In this document: positions 42,864 through 48,947 of the stretch, piece by piece | Layout of the letters: every line of letters begins with the position of its first letter | How positions within the stretch are numbered: position 1 is the first letter of the stretch | Position numbers and translations under genes: made by a program | Notes under the pieces: model-generated | Seen by the model: only the letters and a program-made list of their open reading frames with translations | Told to the model about the DNA's origin: nothing | Databases searched by the model: none | From: an uncultured Oscillospiraceae bacterium | Lineage (GTDB): Bacteria > Bacillota > Clostridia > Oscillospirales > Ruminococcaceae | Assembly: GCA_934448295.1 (NCBI GenBank) | Contig: CAKSEY010000003.1 | Coordinates: 186,001-250,000 of the forward strand | Length of the DNA: 64,000 bases | Direction of reading: 5' to 3'

Positions 42864-43901
42864 TCACATTTGCATTTCATTAGCCTGTTGCTCCATTTCT
42901 GACTCCGCCTCGTCTATTTCTTCCGCTGTCATCTTGAGAAAATCAAGGAGAGGGATATTCAGACGGCGGTAGTGCTGCAAGTCCTCGTTCCAGTCCTTTG
43001 TTATCGGACTTATAATTCGCAGCTTGAGCTGTCTGTCGGGAAAGTCATTCTGTATCTTGCTGATAAGATGAATTGCTGCCTCTCTGCCTGCCTTGTCATT
43101 GTCAAGACCGATATAAACATGGTTTATTTCGGGGTGATTACAGAGGTATTTGTACGCCGCCATGTAATTCTCGCAGCCGTTAAGACTCAGGCGGTGTTCC
43201 GCTTTCCAGTTCTTGCCGAGCAGCGTCTGAAAGGTTGCGTGTGAGAGAGCGTCGATAGGGCTTTCAAATATGCGAAGTACGTCATTTGTTCCGCGCACCG
43301 CAAAAGGGCAGGTCTTGTCGCCGCCTGCCGCCTCACCGCGAAACTGCACAAAAGATGATGTTCCGCGAAAAGCGCAGCTCTGTATGACGCCTTTTTCGTC
43401 CGTTCCAAAGAACAGGCAGTTATGGTGAGCATTGTCCTCCGCAATGAGCTGCTGTTTTATCAGCGAAAAGACAATGTTCTTATCAATGCCGCGCGTCCGT
43501 ATGAGATAGGCACACACTCTGGATGGCTTTATATCGTGCGGCGGGACAACAAATTCTGAATTCGATTTTGCTGCGCGGTTCAAGTTCTTCCGCACGAATG
43601 TTTCCGGCTGTACAAGATATACGCCGTGGAGTACACGGTTGGCGATAAAATCGAGTGCGTCATCACGGCTGCAACCGAGGGTGTCCGCCACAAGATCGGC
43701 GGGAAAACCTTTTGCACCATCGGAATGACGGTACCAGTTATTCTTTTCGGGGAAAATGTAAAGACCGCCGCTGTCCTTGATATGTACTGCTTTTGCATTA
43801 CTGCGCTTGCTCTCGTCAATAACCAGTCCCAGCGCCTCGGCGACAAGCAGGCAGCTTGCATTGGTTATCTTAAAGTAATCATCTCTCGAATATCTTCCCA
43901 T
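42864..43901 (-). CDS. DUF3991/Toprim-domain protein
   Basis: This 345-residue protein starts at ATG 43901 behind GTGAGGTACAC. The N-terminal part (residues about 10-100, DGAKGFPADLVADTLGCSRD) fits the DUF3991-type domain. The C-terminal half is Toprim-like: LRIFESPIDALSHATFQ with the acidic residue, and HVYIGLDNDKAGREAAIHL with the DxD. Such proteins of conjugative elements are primase-like and may prime DNA synthesis in the recipient. It lacks a DnaG-type zinc finger. Confidence 0.8.
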   Translation of the reverse strand: MGRYSRDDYFKITNASCLLVAEALGLVIDESKRSNAKAVHIKDSGGLYIFPEKNNWYRHSDGAKGFPADLVADTLGCSRDDALDFIANRVLHGVYLVQPETFVRKNLNRAAKSNSEFVVPPHDIKPSRVCAYLIRTRGIDKNIVFSLIKQQLIAEDNAHHNCLFFGTDEKGVIQSCAFRGTSSFVQFRGEAAGGDKTCPFAVRGTNDVLRIFESPIDALSHATFQTLLGKNWKAEHRLSLNGCENYMAAYKYLCNHPEINHVYIGLDNDKAGREAAIHLISKIQNDFPDRQLKLRIISPITKDWNEDLQHYRRLNIPLLDFLKMTAEEIDEAESEMEQQANEMQM

Positions 43902-43922
43902 TGTGTACCTCACTTTCATTCG

Positions 43923-43962
43923 GAGAAATGTTCCTCTGCAGAATAAGCTGAAAGCGTTTCTA
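43923..43962 (-). repeat. Junction hairpin copy D (long form, one outer arm lost)
   Basis: On the minus strand the TAG of the methyltransferase gene opens directly onto the inner hairpin, AGAA-GCT / AGC-TTCT, then GAACATTTCTC. Relative to copies A and H, both inner stem segments have changed on both sides, so pairing is kept. Confidence 0.8.
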
Positions 43963-45456
43963 GCCCATATTCGCATAGGAGTATCTGATACCGGAAAGAA
44001 CAAGGCAAACACATGGAAGTGAGCAGCCGTTGCCCCAAATCTTGTATTCAGCCGCATCGGGGTGCGGTGAGCTTAACCACTTTGCTATCTGTCTGCGCGT
44101 CTTTTCTTTTTTCAGCCCTTTTATCTTTCCATACTCGCTGAAAACCTTGCTCCAATAATCAATATCTGCCTCGGTAGGATTTGCAATTACAAGCTCGCGA
44201 CACCAACAATCGGGAAAGCCCTGCAAGCGGGCACACTCGGTTGGTGTGAGATACCTTACGGCAATTCTGCCCTCGCATTCCTTATTAACGATAGGAGCAG
44301 ACTTGTAATCGGACGCTGCAAGCGTTCCTGCAAGCTCTTTATCGGCGGTGCGATAAGAACGGCTGGCACAATAGGAGGGGACGATAATTGCGTTCTGCTT
44401 TCCGGGGCTGCCGCCGTTCACGAGAGTGTTGGATATTCCATCGGAGCGCAGGCAGACGCCATGAGCCTGCATATATGGATAAAAGTTGCACGGTTCCGGT
44501 GCGAATAAGGTCTGATCCACATTTGTGGACAGAGTCGCTGACAGATTATCCTGTAACAATGCACCCTTGCCGCCGCCTTCTGCTCCGCAGCGTATTTTTA
44601 GGGTTTTCGGGGTTTCCACTACGAACGGACAGTTATTGCCGCCCATACCATAAGTTGCGGATACTGCGTTCGCTGTTTCAAGCGGTCCGGTGTAACGACA
44701 GGTCTGACTATGATTATCAAAACACTTTAGGTCAACCCTGCCTGTTTTTTCAGAGCTTCCAGCAGAACAAAGGGTAAACCCTTTCCTCGCTTCATAGAAC
44801 GCTTGATTATACCCAGACACGCTTTCGGACTCAAATAGTATTTTGCCGGCACTTTCTCCTCCAAAATCTGCGACAAGGTAGATTCGACGACGACGTTGGG
44901 CGACTCCCCAGTATTGCGCGTTGAGCAATCGCCAGGCGATAGAATAATTATCTCCCACGATTTCTCCGCTGCCGAGCCACTTGTTGTTTTTCGGCATAGG
45001 TATTGATACCTCATCGGTTTCTTTGATAGAGCAAATTGCTGTGAGGACGGAACGGAAATCCTTTCCTCGGTTGCTGCTGAATGCTCCTGCGACGTTTTCC
45101 CAGACGATATATCTCGGATATTTGCCATGTGTTGCACACCTCATTTCCTTTATCACACGGATTGCCTCAAAAAACAAGTTGGAGCGCGAACCGTCAAGAC
45201 CGGCTCTTTTCCCGGCTATTGACATATCTTGGCAGGGCGAGCCAAATGTGATTATATCCACAGGCGGTATTGCCGCTCCGTTCATGCTGCAAATGTTACC
45301 GAGGTGCTTCACCTCCGGCATTCGCGTTCTGGTAACAAGTATCGGGAACGGTTCTATCTCCGATGCCCATATAGGCTTTATCCCGACAAGCATACCGCCA
45401 AACGGAAAGCTGCCGCTTCCGTCAAACAGGCTGCCTAGCGTAAGTTGTTCGTTCAT
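43960..45456 (-). CDS. DNA (cytosine-5) methyltransferase
   Basis: This 498-residue protein has motif I LTLGSLFDGSGSFPFGG, motif IV with the catalytic Cys in ITFGSPCQDMSIAG, motif VI VWENVAGAF, motif VIII QRRRRIYLVADF and a C-terminal LTPTECARLQGFPD. No restriction endonuclease gene is next to it, so it is probably a solitary methylase that protects the element from host restriction. It starts behind AAAGAAAGGAT, and its leader contains the five-copy hairpin array. The target site cannot be predicted from sequence. Confidence 0.93.
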   Translation of the reverse strand: MNEQLTLGSLFDGSGSFPFGGMLVGIKPIWASEIEPFPILVTRTRMPEVKHLGNICSMNGAAIPPVDIITFGSPCQDMSIAGKRAGLDGSRSNLFFEAIRVIKEMRCATHGKYPRYIVWENVAGAFSSNRGKDFRSVLTAICSIKETDEVSIPMPKNNKWLGSGEIVGDNYSIAWRLLNAQYWGVAQRRRRIYLVADFGGESAGKILFESESVSGYNQAFYEARKGFTLCSAGSSEKTGRVDLKCFDNHSQTCRYTGPLETANAVSATYGMGGNNCPFVVETPKTLKIRCGAEGGGKGALLQDNLSATLSTNVDQTLFAPEPCNFYPYMQAHGVCLRSDGISNTLVNGGSPGKQNAIIVPSYCASRSYRTADKELAGTLAASDYKSAPIVNKECEGRIAVRYLTPTECARLQGFPDCWCRELVIANPTEADIDYWSKVFSEYGKIKGLKKEKTRRQIAKWLSSPHPDAAEYKIWGNGCSLPCVCLVLSGIRYSYANMG

Positions 45457-45474
45457 ATCCTTTCCTTTCTTTCA

Positions 45475-45717
45475 GAGAAATGTCCCTCTGCTACCCATTT
45501 CTCACGCAGGAGCGGTGGTTATCACGGAGAAATGTCCATCTGCTACCCATCTCCTGCGCGGGGGCGGTGGTTATCACGGAGAAATGTCCCTTTGCTACCC
45601 ATTTCTCGCGCGGGGGCGGTGGTTATCGCAGAGAAATGTCCATCTGCTACCCATTTCTCGCATTTCGTATTCTTGTTCTCTCTTTCAGAGAAATGTCCCT
45701 CCGCTACCCATTTCCTC
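45475..45717 (-). repeat. Array of five junction hairpins, 52-bp period
   Basis: Copies begin at 45475, 45527, 45579, 45631 and 45688. Each has the arms GAGAAATG and CATTTCTC (two with small changes) and the loop GGTAGCAG(A/G)(T/G)GGA or a close variant. The first three spacers are near-identical (containing GGCGGTGGTTATC), so the unit is a 52-bp tandem repeat; the last spacer is unrelated. It fills the 324-base gap 45457-45780, which has no gene. Confidence 0.92.
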
Positions 45718-45780
45718 GATGAAAGCGCGTAGCTGCGGAGGGACTTGTTCTGATTTAATCTTCTGAAAAAGAGGATCGGT

Positions 45781-46119
45781 TCAAGAGGGTTCCAGTTCCT
45801 CATCTTCAGTTGCCGGAGTATGTTCGCGGAAATCATCAAGGGTCATTGTATAGCCGCCGAAATTGGTGTCATCTTCGCCGAGAACAACACCTTCCTCTGC
45901 TCCCTGTATAGGGTATCTGGTAATGACCGTTCCAAAGTGATTGACGGTAATGGTGTTCCTTACCTCGTTTGCGATACCGTCGTTATCGTCACGGAGGTCA
46001 TAGGCATAAAGCCCGTCGGGAACAGTGCTGCGGTCAATGCGGTAGTTGCTGAAAAGCGCGTCCTGTCCGAGTATCTCAAAAGCCTCATAATCTCCGTCGT
46101 AAGCATTTACAGGTTTCAT
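45781..46119 (-). CDS. LPD28-like accessory protein
   Basis: This 112-residue protein starts behind AAAGGACATCAC. The middle part, VPDGLYAYDLRDDNDGIANE and VNHFGTVITRYPI, resembles the LPD28 domain, one of the small domains associated with large polyvalent proteins of mobile elements. The end is acidic (TPATEDEELEPS). Function unknown. Confidence 0.6.
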   Translation of the reverse strand: MKPVNAYDGDYEAFEILGQDALFSNYRIDRSTVPDGLYAYDLRDDNDGIANEVRNTITVNHFGTVITRYPIQGAEEGVVLGEDDTNFGGYTMTLDDFREHTPATEDEELEPS

Positions 46120-46134
46120 TGTGATGTCCTTTCC

Positions 46135-46163
46135 GAGAAATGTCCATCTGCTGGACTTTTCTC
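46135..46163 (-). repeat. Junction hairpin copy F (extended stem)
   Basis: The arms differ from the standard form. On the minus strand GAGAAAAGTCC faces GGACATTTCTC, so the stem is extended by GTCC/GGAC with one mismatch and the loop is short. The TGA of the 426-residue gene (46162-46164) overlaps the left arm. Confidence 0.85.
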
Positions 46164-47442
46164 AATCGTGTTCAGGTTCTTCTTCGTTTTCTTCTTCAAG
46201 AATGTCGTTCAGAGCGTCCCTTGCCCATGAGGGAATATGTTCCTCTTTCATAGCACCGAGGAAATCATTGCTGTGGATAGCGGCTTCCTCTCGGTCATAT
46301 AAAAATACACCGATAATCTGCCTGCCTTCCTTTTTAGGGTCGCAGCCTGTACCTAACTGTGCCAAAAAGAGCTGATTTTCGGGGATACGCTTATCCGGCG
46401 CTAAATATTCGGGACGAATAATCATTACCCGTCCCGTATAGTCTGAAATGTTCGCCGTGTCAACACTACTCTCACCATACATTCCGCTGAAAGTGAGTTT
46501 GTCAATGTCGCCCTCGCGTTCGCTTATGTATGCCTCAAATTCTTCATCATTGCCGTATCCGAAATCATTGCGGAATTTTTCTGCCATTTCGGAAATTATG
46601 CTTTCCATTCCGGATAGGGTCGGGTTATATCCCTTTGCGCGTAGTTTTTCCGTGAAGTGTTCTTCAACATTCATTTGCTCAACCATATTCCACACGCTGT
46701 CGCGTTCATCTTCGTTAAGCTCAAATTGCATTTCTTCGACGTTGACGGTTCGGATAATTGAGCCTGCTTTCGGTGTGAGTTCTTCCTGTCTGATATGTTC
46801 ATTCACATTAGATAACGCGCGGGAAAACAGGTCGTGATATGCAGCAAAGCAATTATTGTTTGAGTCACCGGTGGTAAAGTAGTGTCCCCACACCGGTGAA
46901 AGACCTCCGTTGTGATTGCTGTTATACCATGTTACATAGTGGCTCGGCATATTCTTGCTCTGTCCGAGAAGAAATTCGGCGGTCGGGGTTTTAACTGTCT
47001 GAATTATGCGGTATCCTTCGACTTCCTGCTGTTTTTCTTTGTTTCTATCGTGGTAAGTAAACCTCACCTCCTCCGCTACGCTGTCGAGAAGAACAGAGTG
47101 AGCTGCCCCAAGCGTACTGTTGGCGACTTTTCTGATTGCCTCGGCGTTGGGATAATCGGCGATAAATTTGCTTGCCCACTCCTTGTTGGCTTTGTCGATA
47201 CGACCGTCCCATTCGAGGCTGTTGATACGGAGAGCAAGCATAAGCATTGCACGTTCAAAGCCGTATTTCTCGGTGACTTCCGCGGTGATTTTCTTAACGT
47301 CAAGATAGTTGTTATGAAAGTTTTCGTTGATTGAACGGCGAATAAAAAAACCACATTCCTCGTTCAAATTCATGCTTTCGCGGTACTGTTCGATCTCGCC
47401 GTTCTCTTTGGCATATTTGAGAGTGTTCTTGTAAATATCCAT
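46162..47442 (-). CDS. DUF3849-containing accessory protein
   Basis: This 426-residue protein starts at ATG 47442 behind AAAGGAACAC. The N-terminal 130 residues have the DUF3849 pattern (YAKENGEIEQYRESMNLNEE, CGFFIRRSINENFHNNYLD, then MLMLALRINSLEWDGRID). The rest is of unknown type, with LPDGxx-like strands near FTGRVMIIRPEYLAPD. The C-terminus is very acidic (DILEEENEEEPEHD). Proteins with this domain are common on Firmicute conjugative elements, with no known activity. Confidence 0.65.
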   Translation of the reverse strand: MDIYKNTLKYAKENGEIEQYRESMNLNEECGFFIRRSINENFHNNYLDVKKITAEVTEKYGFERAMLMLALRINSLEWDGRIDKANKEWASKFIADYPNAEAIRKVANSTLGAAHSVLLDSVAEEVRFTYHDRNKEKQQEVEGYRIIQTVKTPTAEFLLGQSKNMPSHYVTWYNSNHNGGLSPVWGHYFTTGDSNNNCFAAYHDLFSRALSNVNEHIRQEELTPKAGSIIRTVNVEEMQFELNEDERDSVWNMVEQMNVEEHFTEKLRAKGYNPTLSGMESIISEMAEKFRNDFGYGNDEEFEAYISEREGDIDKLTFSGMYGESSVDTANISDYTGRVMIIRPEYLAPDKRIPENQLFLAQLGTGCDPKKEGRQIIGVFLYDREEAAIHSNDFLGAMKEEHIPSWARDALNDILEEENEEEPEHD

Positions 47443-47458
47443 AGTAGTGTTCCTTTCG

Positions 47459-47487
47459 CAGAAATGGGTAGCAGGTGGACATTTCTC
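47459..47487 (+). repeat. Junction hairpin copy G (short form, inverted)
   Basis: The loop reads GGTAGCAGGTGGA on the plus strand, so the copy is flipped relative to copies B, C and F. The arms are CAGAAATG and CATTTCTC. It ends two bases before the TGA of the 179-residue gene and lies 16 bases before the next ATG. Confidence 0.9.
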
Positions 47488-47489
47488 AA

Positions 47490-48029
47490 TCAGAGTTCCG
47501 GTTCTTCCTCGGTGCAAATAGGGAGGTCGTGTGTAGCAAAATATTCGCTGATTGCCTTTTGTATATCCCATTCGCTTGGCGCGGTATTATCAACGCTGTT
47601 GTTCAGATAAATATCTGTGATACCGGAAATAATCTCGTCATCGTACTCGTCGCTGTCTAGCTCATTTTCTTCAATATAGTTTCTTATATCCTCCATAACG
47701 CCTATTCTCTGCTGTTTCATAAAAGCGTCAAGGAGTTCGCTTTGGGATAGCCTTATCTCATAGGTCTTGTCACCTATGGTGCGCTTTACAGCAAAATCTG
47801 TTTCGTGGTTCGGAGCATGACAGATGATTACACGCGCTTTCTCGGCGGCTGCGATCATCTCAGCAAGCTCCGCAACATTCACGCTGGCAGCAAGTTTTTG
47901 CTTGCAAAACCCTATAAGTTCGGCACTTGTGCCGACGAAAAGAGTGCCATCGGTGATTTTTTCTTTCAGTATATAACTATCAGAAAAGTGAGGGTGCGGT
48001 GATACGGTTATCCTATCTGTGGTTGGCAT
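47490..48029 (-). CDS. Accessory-block protein of unknown function
   Basis: This 179-residue protein starts behind GAAAGGAAATC. It has an N-terminal mixed region (ITDGTLFVGTSAELIGFCKQ, VNVAELAEMIAAAEKARVII), then a charged helical part and an acidic end (LPICTEEEPEL). No family recognised. Its neighbours on both sides are separated from it by junction hairpins. Confidence 0.6.
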   Translation of the reverse strand: MPTTDRITVSPHPHFSDSYILKEKITDGTLFVGTSAELIGFCKQKLAASVNVAELAEMIAAAEKARVIICHAPNHETDFAVKRTIGDKTYEIRLSQSELLDAFMKQQRIGVMEDIRNYIEENELDSDEYDDEIISGITDIYLNNSVDNTAPSEWDIQKAISEYFATHDLPICTEEEPEL

Positions 48030-48043
48030 AGTGATTTCCTTTC

Positions 48044-48094
48044 AAAAAATGGGTTGGAAACGCCTTCGGCTTATTCCGCAGATGGACATTTCTC
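48044..48094 (+). repeat. Junction hairpin copy H (long form, inverted)
   Basis: Plus-strand arms AAAAAATG and CATTTCTC enclose the nested hairpin GGAA-GCC / GGC-TTCC with loop TTC, followed by GCAGATGGA. Removing about 22 bases of inner hairpin gives the short form exactly. Confidence 0.88.
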
Positions 48095-48098
48095 TTTT

Positions 48099-48560
48099 TC
48101 AGAGTTCAAGTTCATCTTCTTCCTCGGTCTGCGGAGCCGGTTCACATTCGTCCGAAAACAAAAACAACGGAGTATTCTTTGTGTCCTCAAATACTCCGTT
48201 GGTTATTTCTGAAAGCCTGTTTATGTACTCCGTGCAGGCACTTGTGTCACGCTTACGGTAAGCAGAATGAATATCGTAGTTGTCTAGCAGCGCAGTAAGT
48301 TCCGTTGCGGCTCTTTCAAATACCTTTACTGCGGCAGGCGGTATGCTGCTGTCTGCGGCGCAGCGAAACAGTGAACGCTCTGCTGCAATTCTGTTCCGTA
48401 TGGGGTCGGAGCTGGTGTAGTAACCTTGAATTTCATACCTGCCGTTGGAATGCCGCCACGTTGCAAACTGCGATGTACCGGACGTGCGTTCGCCGAGGAC
48501 GATTTCCATTCCGGACGTGCTTATGGTTTGTATCGGTATGAAATGTGTGCTTGTGCGCAC
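48099..48560 (-). CDS. Accessory-block protein of unknown function
   Basis: This 153-residue protein starts at GTG 48560 behind GAGGTGATATA. It has an N-terminal strand region (IPIQTISTSGMEIVLGERTS), a helical middle (IRNRIAAERSLFRCAADSSI) and an acidic end (PAPQTEEEDELEL). The DNA of the last codons is close to that of the 179-residue gene (ACCGAGGAAGAA...GAACTCTGA). No family recognised. Confidence 0.6.
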   Translation of the reverse strand: MRTSTHFIPIQTISTSGMEIVLGERTSGTSQFATWRHSNGRYEIQGYYTSSDPIRNRIAAERSLFRCAADSSIPPAAVKVFERAATELTALLDNYDIHSAYRKRDTSACTEYINRLSEITNGVFEDTKNTPLFLFSDECEPAPQTEEEDELEL

Positions 48561-48580
48561 TATATCACCTCTTTTCGTTG

Positions 48581-48607
48581 AACAATGGGTAGCAGATGGA
48601 CATTGTT
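48581..48607 (+). repeat. Junction hairpin copy I (covarying arms, inverted)
   Basis: The loop GGTAGCAGATGGA is standard, but the arms are AACAATG and CATTGTT, so both sides have changed and still pair. The TAA of the next gene (48606-48608) overlaps the arm. Confidence 0.9.
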
Positions 48608-48946
48608 AAACCTCCATTTCTTCCTCGTTGTCTAGTTCCTCCGCATTATCTGCCGCGGCAACTGACTCCGATGACTCCGTAAATTCCGCTTGTTCTGCTT
48701 CACGCAGCTTTTGAGAAAGCACGGGAGCAGCGCATTGAGATATTCCCGGTCCGGACAAAAGTCAATTTCAAGACTTGAGGTGGTAAGCACAATATCATTG
48801 GAAGAGTCTGCGTAAATTTCAAGAAATCCATATATACCGTTGGCGACAATATAATCTGCAACATCAGCAAGTGTATTGGGTATCTCGGAGATATTTGATG
48901 CGTAGTCTACTCCGATAAGACGCGCCTCATTTTTATACTTATCCAA
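48606..48946 (-). pseudogene. Frameshifted accessory-block gene
   Basis: TTG 48946, seven bases after GGAGG, opens a frame (MDKYKNEARLIGVDYASNIS...) that runs to NALLP. Near 48727 the reading changes frame. One extra base in the CTCCCGTGC context would continue it as VLSQKLREAEQAEF...EEMEV and end at TAA 48606, giving about 113 residues with the acidic tail typical of its neighbours. The length, 341 bases, is one short of a multiple of three. It is a mutation or a sequencing error. Confidence 0.65.
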
Positions 48947-48947
48947 A

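Noticed and set aside
45475..45717. CRISPR array (29-bp repeats at regular spacing)
   Set aside because: The first three spacers are nearly identical, so the unit is a 52-bp tandem repeat. There are no cas genes, and single copies of the same repeat occur between many genes.
44981..45766. Plus-strand frames across the hairpin array and methyltransferase start
   Set aside because: They read through the tandem repeat, giving repetitive peptides, and overlap the confirmed methyltransferase gene on the other strand.
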